DNA of 64,000 nt from Azospirillum thermophilum (GCF_003130795.1 NZ_CP029352.1:1094001-1158000), one strand, 5' to 3'. Positions 21,501-32,649 are shown, numbered from the stretch's first letter. Numbers and translations are program-made. Notes: generated by a model from the sequence alone, not told the origin.

Positions 21501-22961
21501 CGTCGCCCCCCGGCGCACCGGCCCCTTCAGCGACAAGGCACCGCCCAGCGGCCGGCCGGCCAGGGCGGAGAGTTTGGACAGGTCGTCGGCGACCAGCGAC
21601 AGCGCCAGATCGGCCGTCTGTCCCCAGCCGCCGACCTGCCCCTCGGCGCCGGCCTTCGCCCCGGCGGCGTCGAGCGCCAGCCGGCCGATCCGGACGTCGC
21701 CCTTGCCGGTGTCCATGCGGCTGCGCAGTTCCAGCCTCACCTCCGGCCCGGCGACCGGGGAGAGGGCGGCATCGCCGGCCGCCACGTCGCGCAGGACGGC
21801 GGTGAGCGCCACGGCGAGGTCGTCGAGCGTGCCCTCGACCGATCCGCTCGCCATCCCCTCGCGCCAGGACAGGCCGGAGGTCATGCCGTGGAGCGCGGAG
21901 TCCGGGCCGGCGGCGGCCTCCCAGGTCAGGGCGAGCCTCTTGTGGTCGGCGGAGACGGTCCCGGTCAGCGAGGCGGTGCCGGCGGCGGCGCGCAGGGCGA
22001 CCGGGCGCAGCGCCAGCCCGCCGTCCGGCGCGACGACGACCGTGGCGTTCAGCGCCGGGTCCGGCCCGACCAGCGCCGCGGAGGACCCGGCGAGCACCGC
22101 CGGCAGGTCGCCCCCGGCGGTCAGGGTGACGGCATGGCCATCCGCGATGCGGCGGACGGCGGCGTCGGCGGTCAGCCTGCCGCGCCCCTGCGCCTCGGCC
22201 ACCAGGGCGCCCTTCCAGTCGTCGAGCGGTCCGGCGCCGTCGAGCGTCACCGTCACCGGCGGCAGGCCGGGGATGGAGAGCGTGCGGGCGATCACCCCGC
22301 CCTCCGGCTCCGACGCCTTGAGGTCGAGGTCGAGCCTGTTCCTCGCCGGGTCGAAGGCCGCGGCCAGCACCGCCTGCCCCGGCTTGTCGTCGATGCGGTC
22401 GACGCGCAGGTGGCTGTCGAGCCCGCCGCCGCCGCGCTCCAGCCGGGCGTCGCCGCCGATCCGCAGCACCGCCGGCTCGCCGAGCAGCGCCTCGCCCAGC
22501 CGCAGCTCGTCCACCGCCAGCCGCCTGACCTCGATCCCGACCGGAAGCTGGGGAAGCAGGGAGGCCGACTGTCGCTCGTCCGCCGGCTCCGGCTGCGGCG
22601 GCCGGGTGCCGACCGGCGCGCGCACCACCTCGATCCTCGCGGCCTCCAGCGCCTCCAGCGAGACGCGGCGGGCCAGCAGGGCGCCGGGCGACAGGCGGAT
22701 GTGCAGCCCCTGCAGCGACAGCCAGCGGCCCTGGCTGTCGGCGACCTCGGCGCTGGCGACGGTGAGGTCGAAGGGGATGCCGCCCTCGATCGCGCCGAGG
22801 GTGAGCGTCATGTCCGGCCCGGACGCCGCCCCCTCGATGGTGGAGGCGAGCCACTGGCGCCCGCCGGCGCTCTGCAGCCAGGCATAGCCGGCGGCAACGC
22901 CCGCCAGCAGCAGGACGACGAGCCCCGCCAGACCGATCAACCCGTACCGTACCGCCTTCAC
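18527..22961 (-). CDS. tamB: translocation and assembly module protein TamB (two apparent frameshifts)
   Basis: The inner-membrane partner of TamA: a signal-anchor helix at the N-terminus (from GTG at 22961, VRYGLIGLAGLVVLLLAG), then a very long periplasmic beta-rich chain that bridges to the outer membrane, ending with the DUF490/TamB domain (C-terminus QFGLKFERDY). It is read in three successive frames. Frame changes fall at a run of six Cs (21506-21511) and a run of five Cs (19960-19964); adding one C to each restores a single frame of 1478 residues, normal for TamB. An Ala/Lys/Ser repeat insertion lies in the last third. TamAB inserts certain outer-membrane proteins and carries phospholipids. 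tamA lies immediately upstream. Confidence 0.9.
19284..19358 (-). repeat. 15-bp tandem coding repeats in tamB
   Basis: Five units of about 15 bp (GCGGA[C/T]TTGGCGGA[T/G/A]) encode repeated S-A-K-S-A in the protein, and degenerate units continue to about 19400. The result is a Lys/Ala/Ser-rich, probably flexible tract inserted before the conserved C-terminal domain. Confidence 0.85.
21166..21213 (-). repeat. 24-bp tandem duplication in tamB
   Basis: Two copies of a 24-bp unit differing by one base encode a duplicated octapeptide (TARGPLD-type). It is in frame and looks recent. Confidence 0.8.
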
Positions 22962-23043
22962 GCCAACGTCCTTTCCCAGCCTCGCATCCCTGTTCAACCG
23001 GCATACCGCCCGACCCTCCCGCCCGAATAGGGCGAAAGGATGG

Positions 23044-24966
23044 TCAGAAGGCCTGCCCCAGGCTGAGGTAGAGCTGCCAGCGGGCATCGCCGCCGGCCGC
23101 GTTCAGCGGCACGCCGACATCGACCCGCAGCGGGCCGAAGTCGGTGTAGTAGCGCAGGCCGACGCCGGTGCCGACCCGCAGCGGCTCGCTGAAGTCGGGA
23201 AAGGCGCGGTCGTAGACGGTGCCGGCATCGACGAAGGGCACGACGCCGATGCTGTCCGTCACCTTGATGCGCAGCTCCGCCCCGATCTCGAACAGCGACC
23301 GGCCGCCGGAGGGGTCGTCGAAGCGGTCGCGCGGCCCGGCCTTCTGGAAGCCGTAGCCGCGCACCGAGCCGCCGCCGCCGGCATAGAAGCGGTGGTCCGG
23401 CGGGATCTGGTCGAGCGTCGCCCCGACGATGCTGCCGAGCCCGATCCGGCCGGCAGCGACATAGCGCCCGTCGCCGGCGATGTCGTGGTAGACCGAGCCG
23501 TTCAGCAGGGTCGAGGTGAAGGGCCGGTCGGTGTCGCCGCCGGCCGGGAACCAGGGCGTCACCTGGGCCGAAAGGCGATAGCCCCTGGTCGGGTTCAGCA
23601 GGTCGTCGGTGCCGTTCCAGGCGGCGGCCAGCGGCACGCCGACGAAGGCGGTCTGGTAGGTCCGCTCCTGCGTGCGCACCCTTCCCCGCTCGCCGCTGAC
23701 GCCGTAGGACAGCGTCAGCCGGTCGGTCGCCTGCCATTCCAGCGATCCGCTGAGAACGGTCGCCACCCGGTCGTAGGCCGGCGGCTGGTCGGACACCACC
23801 TGGAAGTTCAGGACCAGCGACTGCTTCAGCAGCAGGAAGTCCGGCTTGCGGAAATTCACGTTGAAGCGCAGGTCCGGCAGGTTGTCGGCCGTCGAGGCCT
23901 TGCCGCCGGAGGAGCCGGCCACCCGCCCGACATCGACGCCGACGCGGAGCTGCTCCGCCCCGCCGAACAGGTTGCGGTGGCCCCAGTAGGCGTTGGCGCC
24001 GATGCCCTCCTCGGTCGAATAGGTGACGCCGGCGCCGATGAATCGCCGCTTGCGCTCGACCACGTTGACCTCCACCGGGGTGACGCCGTCGGGGCCGGGC
24101 TGGTCGGCCAGCCGCACGCGCACCGTGTCGAACACCTCCAGCTTCGCGATGTCCTGGCGGGCCTTGTCGGTCTGGGCCGGGACATAGACCTCGCCCGGCT
24201 TCCAGGGCAGCCGGCCGCGGACCAGATCCTCGTCCACCCCCTCCAGCCCGGTGATCCGCGTCTCGCCGTAGCGCACCAGCGGGCCGGGATCGACCGTGTA
24301 GGCGACGTCCATCGTGCGGTCGGAGTGGTCGACCACCACCCGCCGGTCCGGCACCTTGGCGTAGCCGTAGCCGCGCTGGACCAGCCGGCCGACCAAGGCC
24401 CCCTCGGCGTCGAGGACGAGCTGGCCGCGCGCCGGCTCTCCGGCCTTCAGCCCGAACTCCGCCGGGTCGATGGCGTCGCCCGGCAGCGGCGCCCCGCCGG
24501 CGGTGGCGGCGGTGACCGTCTTGATGCGGTAGAGCGGCCCCGGCTCCACCGCGACCGTCACCTTGACCGGCTGGGCATCGGCCGGCCGGGCGTCGCCGTC
24601 GATGCGGATGTCGAGCCGGGCATCGTAGTAGCCGGCGGAGCGCAGCGCCGCCTGCAGCCGGTCGCGGTCCGACTCGGCGCGGCGCTCCAGCCCGATCAGC
24701 GAGGGCGGCGGATCGTCCTTCAGCTCCACCAGCGAGGAGCTGGCCCGCAGCAGATCGTTCAGGTCGCCCTCGACGCCGGTCAGCTCGACCTCGTAGGGCA
24801 GGCGGCCGGCGGCCGGCTCTTCCCCGGCCTGGGCGTCGGGCGCGGCCGGGGGAGCGGCGGGCGGGGCCGTGGCGTCCTGCGCGAAGCCGGCCGCCGCCGG
24901 CACGGCGAGCAGCGCTGCGGCGATCAGGGCGGACGGCAGAAGGGGAGCGGAGGCGGAACGGTTCAT
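23044..24966 (-). CDS. tamA: outer-membrane assembly module protein TamA
   Basis: A 640-residue Omp85-superfamily protein. After the ATG at 24966 there is a signal peptide (cleaved near AAAGFAQ). POTRA-type domains follow (about residues 50-290) and then a 16-strand beta-barrel (about 330-640). The barrel carries the conserved loop-6 region around GGGGSVRGYG, a VRGY-type motif, and ends with the outer-membrane signature ...LYLSLGQAF. It pairs with TamB, encoded 82 bases downstream. The frame extends 87 codons before this ATG, but that part has no signal-peptide logic. Confidence 0.93.
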   Translation of the reverse strand: MNRSASAPLLPSALIAAALLAVPAAAGFAQDATAPPAAPPAAPDAQAGEEPAAGRLPYEVELTGVEGDLNDLLRASSSLVELKDDPPPSLIGLERRAESDRDRLQAALRSAGYYDARLDIRIDGDARPADAQPVKVTVAVEPGPLYRIKTVTAATAGGAPLPGDAIDPAEFGLKAGEPARGQLVLDAEGALVGRLVQRGYGYAKVPDRRVVVDHSDRTMDVAYTVDPGPLVRYGETRITGLEGVDEDLVRGRLPWKPGEVYVPAQTDKARQDIAKLEVFDTVRVRLADQPGPDGVTPVEVNVVERKRRFIGAGVTYSTEEGIGANAYWGHRNLFGGAEQLRVGVDVGRVAGSSGGKASTADNLPDLRFNVNFRKPDFLLLKQSLVLNFQVVSDQPPAYDRVATVLSGSLEWQATDRLTLSYGVSGERGRVRTQERTYQTAFVGVPLAAAWNGTDDLLNPTRGYRLSAQVTPWFPAGGDTDRPFTSTLLNGSVYHDIAGDGRYVAAGRIGLGSIVGATLDQIPPDHRFYAGGGGSVRGYGFQKAGPRDRFDDPSGGRSLFEIGAELRIKVTDSIGVVPFVDAGTVYDRAFPDFSEPLRVGTGVGLRYYTDFGPLRVDVGVPLNAAGGDARWQLYLSLGQAF

Positions 24967-25201
24967 CGAACCAATAGGTAGACCGCGGCGCTGCCGAAGC
25001 AAAAGGACTTGCAACGCTGCCACGACGGAATTTCGCACTAGACCGGACGGCCAGTGCTTGCCTTTCCGGCGAGGATCATTATATTGCGCCGCAACAGTTT
25101 CCCCGACGAGCCCTCCGAACTCCCTTCGGCGGGCCTTTTGTTGTGCGTTTGGCAGTCGCTGCGCGAGCGGGTCGGGGGTGCCATTGCGAGACCAAGGCTC
25201 C
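24967..25201. other. intergenic region between divergent tamA and typA
   Basis: 235 bases with no gene. On the plus strand, GCCCTCCG...CGGCGGGC (25110-25134) followed by CTTTTGTTG can form an imperfect stem-loop with a T-rich tail about 60 bases before typA. It could be a leader structure or attenuator of typA, but the stem is short and has a mismatch. Confidence 0.4.
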
Positions 25202-27028
<1,827 letters not shown>

Positions 27029-27061
27029 CCCTTGCCTGCCCCGACAGGCCGGTAATACCCT

Positions 27062-27104
27062 GCAAGCCCCCCGCCCCGACCGGGACGGGGGGCTTGCTTC
27101 ATTT
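27062..27104 (+). terminator. intrinsic terminator after typA
   Basis: Perfect 12-bp stem (GCAAGCCCCCCG / CGGGGGGCTTGC) with a 12-base loop, followed by TTCATTTCC, 33 bases past the typA stop. Confidence 0.9.
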
Positions 27105-27138
27105 CCGGACCAGCGCTCCCCGCGTTCCAAGGACCCAG

Positions 27139-28805
27139 ATGGCGACGACCACCGACGACCGAGGCTCCCGTCCCCTTGCGGCCCTGCGCGGCCTGCTGCC
27201 GGGCTTCGGGCCGGCCGGCGGGGCGGCGCTGCTGCTGGCGCTGCTGATCGCCGCCCCCATCGTCGCCGTCTTCGCGCAGTCGGTGGCCGACACCGGCGGG
27301 CTGTGGCGGCACATGGCGGACACGGTCCTGACGGATTACGTGGTCAACACGCTGATCCTGCTGGGCATCGTCGGCTGCGTCACGCTGGTGGCCGGGGTTG
27401 CCGCCGCCTGGACGGTGACGATGCACGCCTTCCCCGGACGCGGCGTGCTGCAATGGGTGCTGCTGCTGCCTCTGGCCATGCCGGCCTATGTGCTGGCCTA
27501 CACCTACACCGATTTCCTGCAGTTCGCCGGCCCGCTGCAGAGCTGGCTGCGGGCGCTGACCGGATGGCGGCACGGCGACTACTGGTTCCCCGACGTGCAG
27601 ACCGCCTGGGGGGCCGGCTTCGTCCTGTCCTTCGTGCTCTACCCCTATGTCTACGTGCTGGCCCGCGCCGCCTTCCTGTCGCAGTCGGTCTGCGTGCTGG
27701 AGGCGAGCCGGACGCTCGGCTGCACCCCTTCGGGGCCTTCCGGCGGGTCGCCCTGCCGCTCGCCCGGCCTGCGCTGGCCGCCGGGGTCGGCTATGCGCTG
27801 ATGGAGACGCTGGCCGATTTCGGCGCGGTGCGCTACTTCGGCATCGACACCTTCACGGTCGGCATCTACCGCACCTGGTTCGCGCTGGGCAGCCCGGTGG
27901 CCGCCGCCCAGCTCGCCGCGGCGCTGCTGCTGTTCGTCCTGCTGGTGATGGGGCTGGAGCGGCTGTCGCGCGGGCGCATGCGCTTCCACCAGACGACCAA
28001 CCGCTACCGCAGCCTGCCGGCGCCGCGGCTGTCGCGCCGGGGCACGGCGGTGGCCTGGGGCGTCTGCCTGACCCCGCCGCTGTTCGGCTTCTTCCTGCCG
28101 GCCGGGATCCTGCTGTGGATGATCGGCCGCGGCGGCACCGAGATCACCGCCGCCCGCTTCCTGGAGCTGACCGCCAACACCGTCCTGCTGGGGGTCTGCG
28201 GCGCGGTGCTGGTGGTGGGGACCGCCCTGCTGGTGATCCATGGCGTGCGCCACGACCGCAGCCGCATGGCGGCCCAGGCGGTCAAGCTCGCCTCGCTCGG
28301 CTATGCCACGCCGGGCACGGTGATCGCGGTCGGCATCCTGATCGTCATGGGAGCGGCCAACCAGTGGCTCGGCCTGTCGGCCGGCGCGCTGCTCGGCGGC
28401 ACCATCCTCGGCATCCTCTACGGCTACCTGATCCGCTTCTTCGTGGTGGCCTACGGGCCGCTGGAGGCCGGCTTCGCCAAGATCAGTCCCAATCTGGAAG
28501 GGGCGGCGCGCTCGCTCGGCCACAGCCCGCTGCAGGTGCTGCGCCGGGTGCATCTGCCGCTGCTGCGCCCCAGCCTGCTGAGCGCCGCCATGCTGGTCTT
28601 CGTCGACGTGGCGAAGGAGCTGCCGGCGACGATGATCCTGCGCCCGTTCAACTTCGACACGCTGGCGATCGAAGCCTTCCGCATGGCCTCGACCGAGCGG
28701 CTGGACGACGCCGCCCTGCCCGCCCTGGTCATCGTTCTCGCCGGCCTGCTGCCGGTGATCTACCTCAGCCGGACCATCGCCGCGTCGCGGCCGGGGCAGC
28801 GGTGA
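27139..28805 (+). CDS. fbpB: iron(III) ABC transporter permease, fused two-domain (apparent frameshift)
   Basis: Inner-membrane permease of a Fe3+ (FbpB/SfuB) importer, with two binding-protein-dependent permease domains fused in one chain (about 12 helices). EAA-type loops are visible around LEASRTLGC (first half) and NLEGAARSLGHSP (second half). The frame breaks at CACCCCTTC (run of four Cs, 27725-27728): adding one C continues TLGCTPFGAFRRVALPLARP into the downstream frame, giving 555 residues. It is followed by the binding-protein and ATPase genes, so the importer is complete if the break is an artefact. Confidence 0.9.
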
Positions 28806-28956
28806 CGCGGCGGTCACAAAAGTACCGGTCCGCATCGCATTTATTCTAAATCGCTTTTAATGCCGCGCGGCATCCTGACCGCTGGACAGATCCCGATGCG
28901 ATTGATATTCACTCTCCCTATCAGTGAGAACAATTCGCATTCCCAGGAGTCCATTG
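28806..28956 (+). promoter_or_regulatory. candidate iron-responsive promoter region of fbpA
   Basis: An AT-rich interval holding three suggestive elements: TTTATTCTAAA (28840-28850), whose TTCTAAA half matches the Irr/ICE half-site; a perfect 14-bp palindrome ATGCCGCGCGGCAT (28860-28873); and TGAGAAC-A-ATTCGCA (28925-28939), a 7-1-7 arrangement like a Fur box, which overlaps the area just before the AGGAG site. These matches are by eye to remembered consensus sequences. Confidence 0.45.
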
Positions 28957-29976
28957 ATGCCCGTGACGAAGATCGCCGCCGGCCTGACCTTCACCGTGGC
29001 CGCCCTGCTGTCGGCCAGTGCCGCCGCGCAGGAGGTGAATGTCTACAACTCGCGCCACTACAATACCGACCGGGTGATCTACGAGGAGTTCACCAAGGCG
29101 ACGGGCATCAAGGTCAACATCATCGAGGGCAACCACGACGAGCTGATCCAGCGCATGAAGTCGGAAGGGGCCAACAGCCCGGCCGACCTGTTCATCACCG
29201 TGGACGCCGGCCGTCTGGCCGCCGCGGCCAAGGAAGGCCTGCTGGCCCCGGTGACGTCGCCCGCCCTGGCGGCGGTCCCGGCCACCCTGCGCGCCCCGGA
29301 CGGCGCCTGGTACGGCCTGTCCAGCCGCGCCCGCGTCATCGTCTATGCCCGCGACCGGGTGAAGCCGGAGCAGGTCAAGGACTATGAGGATCTCGCCAAG
29401 CCGGAGTGGAAGGGCAAGGTCCTGACCCGCAGCGGCACCCACCCCTACAGCCTGGCGCTGACCGCCTCGATGATCGAGGCGCAGGGCGAGGAGAAGACGG
29501 AAGCCTGGGTGAAGGGCCTCGTCGCCAATCTGGCCCGCCCGCCGAAGGGCGGCGACACCGACCAGATCAAGGCGGTCGCCGCCGGCGAGGGCGACCTCGC
29601 CATCGCCAACACCTACTACGTCGGCAAGCTGATGGTCTCCGAGAAGCCGGAGGACCGGGCGGTGGCCGAGAAGATCGGCGTGATCTTCCCCAACCAGGGC
29701 AACCGCGGCACCCACGTCAACCTCAGCGGCGCCGGCGTCGTCAAGACCGCCCCGCACCCGGAGGCCGCCCGCAAGCTGCTGGAGCATCTGCTGAGCCCCG
29801 AGGCGCAGCGCGTCTTCGCCGACGGCAACATGGAGTTCCCGGTCAACCCGGCCGTGAAGCCCCACCCGAAGCTCGTCGAGCTGGGCAGCTTCAAGCAGGC
29901 CGAGGTGAACGCCGCCTCCTTCGCGCAGTATACCCCGGCCGCCCTGCGCATCATGGACCGCGCCGGCTGGAAGTGA
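28957..29976 (+). CDS. fbpA: iron(III) ABC transporter substrate-binding protein
   Basis: A 339-residue periplasmic ferric-binding protein. A signal peptide (cleaved near ASAAAQE) precedes VNVYNSRHYNTDRVIYEEF, the usual start of the mature FbpA/FutA fold. The iron-ligand tyrosine pair is in AIANTYYVGKL. The ATG at 28957 follows AGGAG; an upstream in-frame ATG would add 11 residues with no benefit. It lies between the permease and ATPase genes and has its own putative iron-controlled promoter. Confidence 0.94.
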   Translation: MPVTKIAAGLTFTVAALLSASAAAQEVNVYNSRHYNTDRVIYEEFTKATGIKVNIIEGNHDELIQRMKSEGANSPADLFITVDAGRLAAAAKEGLLAPVTSPALAAVPATLRAPDGAWYGLSSRARVIVYARDRVKPEQVKDYEDLAKPEWKGKVLTRSGTHPYSLALTASMIEAQGEEKTEAWVKGLVANLARPPKGGDTDQIKAVAAGEGDLAIANTYYVGKLMVSEKPEDRAVAEKIGVIFPNQGNRGTHVNLSGAGVVKTAPHPEAARKLLEHLLSPEAQRVFADGNMEFPVNPAVKPHPKLVELGSFKQAEVNAASFAQYTPAALRIMDRAGWK

Positions 29977-29999
29977 CCGCCGGCTGAGACCGGAGCCCG

Positions 30000-30028
30000 C
30001 CCCCGGTGCCGCCTCGGCGCGCCGGGGG
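30000..30028 (+). other. intercistronic stem-loop between fbpA and fbpC
   Basis: CCCCCGG ... CCGGGGG encloses an inner GCCG-CCT-CGGC hairpin. It has no clear T tract, so it may stabilise the abundant fbpA message or reduce read-through rather than end transcription. Confidence 0.5.
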
Positions 30029-30081
30029 TTGCGCTTTGGAGGGGCCTGCCCCCAAATGGACCGTGCCAGAACGGGTGAACG

Positions 30082-31182
30082 ATGACCACTCCCCCTGCCT
30101 CCCCGACCACGACCGGCCGCGTCTCCATCACCGACGTTTCGCACCATTACGGCCGCCATCAGGTGCTGGCCGGCGTGTCGCTGACGGTCGAGCCGCAGGA
30201 GGTGGTGTGCATCCTGGGACCGTCCGGCTGCGGCAAATCCACGCTGCTGCGCCTGGTGAGCGGGCTGGAGACCCTGCAGGCGGGCAGCATCGCCGTGGGG
30301 GACACCCTGCTGGCGGAGGCGGGGTACGGGCTGCCGCCGGAGCGCCGGCCGGTCGGCATGATGTTCCAGGACTTCGCCCTGTTCCCCCACCTGACGGTCG
30401 CCGGCAACATCGAGTTCGGCCAGCAGCACCGTCCGCGCGCCGAGCGGCGCCGGCGGACGGAAGAACTGCTGGCGATGGTCAACCTGTCGGACTATGCCGG
30501 CAGCTATCCGCACATGCTCTCGGGCGGGCAGCAGCAGCGCGTGGCGCTGGCCCGCGCCATGGCGCGCGACCCGGCGGTTCTGCTGCTGGACGAGCCCTTC
30601 TCGGCGCTCGACGAGCAGCTTCGCCGCTCGGTGCGCGAGGAGGTGGTGCGGCTGATCCGCGCCACCGGCGTCGCCACCCTGGTGGTCACCCACGACCCCG
30701 AGGAGGCGATGGAGATCGGCAGCCGCGTGGTGGTGATGGCGGACGGCCGCGTCGTGCAGGCCGATACGCCGCGGCAGCTCTACCGCAACCCGGCCAACAG
30801 CTTCGTCGCGCGGCTGTTCGGCGAGGTGAACCGCTTCGAGGCGACGGTGGACGGCGGCGAGCTCGCCACCCCTTTCGGCCGCATCCCGGCGCCGGCGCTC
30901 TCCTCCGGCACCCGGGTCGAGGTCGCCTGCCGGATCGAGGATCTGGAGCTGGCGCCCGCCAAGCGCGCGCCGGACGGGCTGCGCGTCCGGGTGCGGCACG
31001 CCAACTTCCTCGGGGCCTCCACCCGCGTCTGCCTCGACGCCCTCGGCCCGGCGGGGGAGCCGGCGGGCGGCTTCCGGTCGGAGATCCACGCCCGGCTGCC
31101 GGGCCTCGTCGAGGTCACCCCCGGCGAGGAGCTGGTCGCCCGCGTCGAGCCGCGCCGGCTGATGGTGTTCCCGGCGGCATGA
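30082..31182 (+). CDS. fbpC: iron(III) ABC transporter ATP-binding protein
   Basis: A 366-residue ABC ATPase of the FbpC/PotA type. Walker A GPSGCGKST (46-54), Q-loop FQDFALFPH, signature LSGGQQQRVALARA (146 on), Walker B LLLDEP (167-172) and switch His in VVTHDPEEA. The C-terminal 120 residues form a TOBE-like regulatory domain. It energises the FbpB permease. Its stop codon is exactly where similarity of the antisense ccdB remnant ends. Confidence 0.95.
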   Translation: MTTPPASPTTTGRVSITDVSHHYGRHQVLAGVSLTVEPQEVVCILGPSGCGKSTLLRLVSGLETLQAGSIAVGDTLLAEAGYGLPPERRPVGMMFQDFALFPHLTVAGNIEFGQQHRPRAERRRRTEELLAMVNLSDYAGSYPHMLSGGQQQRVALARAMARDPAVLLLDEPFSALDEQLRRSVREEVVRLIRATGVATLVVTHDPEEAMEIGSRVVVMADGRVVQADTPRQLYRNPANSFVARLFGEVNRFEATVDGGELATPFGRIPAPALSSGTRVEVACRIEDLELAPAKRAPDGLRVRVRHANFLGASTRVCLDALGPAGEPAGGFRSEIHARLPGLVEVTPGEELVARVEPRRLMVFPAA

Positions 31183-31336
31183 AGGCGGGGTTGAGCGGAG
31201 CCGCCGGCCGTGGCGCCTCGCCCAATGGCAGCGACGGCGCCACGAACCGTGTGTTCAGGTCACGAAGGATGTCTGCCTGAAGGTCGAGCAGATAGCCGGC
31301 TCCATCCAGACGGCGGTGGACGTCGAACCGCGCCAT
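31181..31336 (-). pseudogene. truncated CcdB-like toxin remnant
   Basis: Read from ATG at 31336 on the minus strand, about 52 residues (MARFDVHRRLDGAGYLLDLQ ... RPAAPLNPAF) look like the N-terminal half of CcdB-family gyrase poisons. The GYLLD-Q-D-L-NTR pattern and following PLLP-type strand are recognisable from the family. The similarity stops abruptly at the fbpC stop codon, and what follows is merely antisense to fbpC. The catalytic C-terminal end (the final WGI-type helix) is missing, so it cannot be active. No ccdA antitoxin frame is visible upstream. Confidence 0.6.
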
Positions 31337-31394
31337 CAATAAGGGCGATGCCCCCCGGCATAATCGGGATCAAGGGCAGACGGGATCGCAGGTC

Positions 31395-31429
31395 CGAAAC
31401 GAAACGGGCCGGGAGTCGCCCCCCGGCCC
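31395..31429 (-). terminator. intrinsic terminator of the CsbD operon, minus strand
   Basis: On the minus strand, 8-bp stem GGGCCGGG / CCCGGCCC (31406-31429) with an 8-base loop, followed by GTTTCGTTTC. It is about 20 bases beyond the stop of the 56-residue gene. Confidence 0.7.
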
Positions 31430-31448
31430 TTGCCCGCGGCGCGACCGG

Positions 31449-31619
31449 TCAGTCGCGTCCGCTCTCGCGCTTGATCTCCGGCCGCTCGCCCATCTCGTCC
31501 CATTTCTCCTGCACGGGCTTGTCCGGGTTGCCGGAGGCCTTGCCGGTGTCCTCGATGAGTTCCTCCTCGATCCGCTGGGCGGCGTCGGAGGGGGCGTCGT
31601 CCTTGCGGCCGGCGGACAT
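31449..31619 (-). CDS. small acidic protein coupled to a CsbD-like gene
   Basis: A 56-residue highly charged, hydrophilic peptide (many Glu, Asp, Lys), without membrane segment or Cys; probably disordered. Its ATG overlaps the stop of the CsbD-like gene by one base (TGATG), so it is translated from the same message. No family is recognised. The pairing suggests a stress role, as inference only. Confidence 0.7.
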   Translation of the reverse strand: MSAGRKDDAPSDAAQRIEEELIEDTGKASGNPDKPVQEKWDEMGERPEIKRESGRD

Positions 31620-31795
31620 CACTCGTTCCCCCGCAGGACGTCCTTCACCTTGCCCGCCACCTTGTCGACCTTGCCCTCGGCCTTGTCGGCGCGGCCGGAG
31701 TTCTTCATCTCCTGGTCGCCGGTCAGGTCGCCGGCCTGCTTCTTGATCTCGCCCTTCAGCTCCTTGCCGGCGCCGGTGATGCGATCGCTGTTCAT
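31619..31795 (-). CDS. CsbD-like stress protein
   Basis: A 58-residue CsbD-family protein: the core ITGAGKELKGEIKKQAGDLTGD followed by KAEGKVDKVAGKVKD is the signature of this small helical stress-induced family. In other bacteria it is under general-stress sigma control and no biochemical activity is known. Upstream on the minus strand is GTAAC-N16-TGTT (31861 to 31837), one base from GGAAC in the -35 and one from CGTT in the -10. Confidence 0.9.
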   Translation of the reverse strand: MNSDRITGAGKELKGEIKKQAGDLTGDQEMKNSGRADKAEGKVDKVAGKVKDVLRGNE

Positions 31796-31857
31796 GTTTC
31801 CCTCCTCTTCGTCCGTGAAGCCGGACTGAGGAGACCAACAGCCCGGACCGCGAAGAG

Positions 31858-32271
31858 TTACGGCCACGGTCCGGCAAGGGCGGCCCGCAGCTGGCCGGCC
31901 AGCGCGTCGCGCTCCGCCGGGTCGTAGGGGGCGGCATGGCCGGAGCCCCAGACCGGGCCGGGCCAGGCGGGGTCGCCGCGGGTGCGGCCGATGACGTGGA
32001 CATGGAGCTGCGGCACCATGTTGCCGAGCGCCCCGACATTCAGCTTGTCGGGGGAGAACAGCCGCTCCACCGCCTCCGACGCCCGGGCGATCTCCTCGAT
32101 CAGCGTCGCCCGCTCGGCGGCGGGCAGGCGGTGGATCTCCGTCAGGCCGGGGCGCATCGGCACCAGGATCAGCCAGGGCCACACGCGGTTGTCCATCAGG
32201 AGCACGCGGCACAGTCCCAGATCCGTCACAGGAACCGTATCGGCGGCAAGCCGTTCATGCAGGCGGAACAT
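31858..32271 (-). CDS. HIT-family hydrolase
   Basis: A 137-residue histidine-triad protein of the Hint/Fhit superfamily. The HxHxH motif is QLHVHVIGR (His-Val-His-Val-Ile; catalytic His second), and the N-terminal RLHERLAADT plus VWPWLILVPMRP strand fit the family. HIT proteins hydrolyse nucleotide phosphates or phosphoramidates. The ATG at 32271 gives the normal length; an extension upstream is possible but lacks family features. Confidence 0.88.
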   Translation of the reverse strand: MFRLHERLAADTVPVTDLGLCRVLLMDNRVWPWLILVPMRPGLTEIHRLPAAERATLIEEIARASEAVERLFSPDKLNVGALGNMVPQLHVHVIGRTRGDPAWPGPVWGSGHAAPYDPAERDALAGQLRAALAGPWP

Positions 32272-32649
32272 GCTTTGTCTCTTTCGCTGGGAGGGGGGAA
32301 GGCGGGATAAGCCGTATGGCTGCCCGGTCAAAGGCGGCACTGGTTACCGGCTGTCGGAAGTAGTATAGATCTTCGGCGCGATCCTTGCCGGATGGGTTGG
32401 TGCGTCCTGCGAACGACTGCACCGGCGAGGATTGCTCCATGTCGCGACGGGGCGGGCCTTTCCGCAAGCGGCGCGACCGGGGATTGAACGTCCAGGCAGC
32501 GGGTTTTTGAAGGGTTCGGTTCGGTCCGAGGGTTCAGGTCGGGGCGGCGATGCCGTCCGCCTGCGCTTCGGGCCTGATCGTGCGGGGTTGGGCCGGCGGG
32601 GAAGGAGCCCCGGCGGCCGCAGAGGTGGCGGGAAGCGAGAAGGACACTC
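32272..32649. other. intergenic region upstream of the ndvB-like gene
   Basis: About 380 bases between divergent genes. No coding frame on either strand stands out. It ends with GGCGGGAAGCGAGAAGGACACTC ahead of the ATG at 32650, a plausible ribosome site. No recognisable operator was found. Confidence 0.4.

Noticed and set aside
20149..22887. Long plus-strand frame over tamB
   Set aside because: Antisense shadow; the minus strand carries the recognisable TamB signal anchor and C-terminal domain.
31337..31448. CcdA antitoxin remnant
   Set aside because: A short LPL-type string can be read in one frame, but no continuous CcdA-like sequence is visible.
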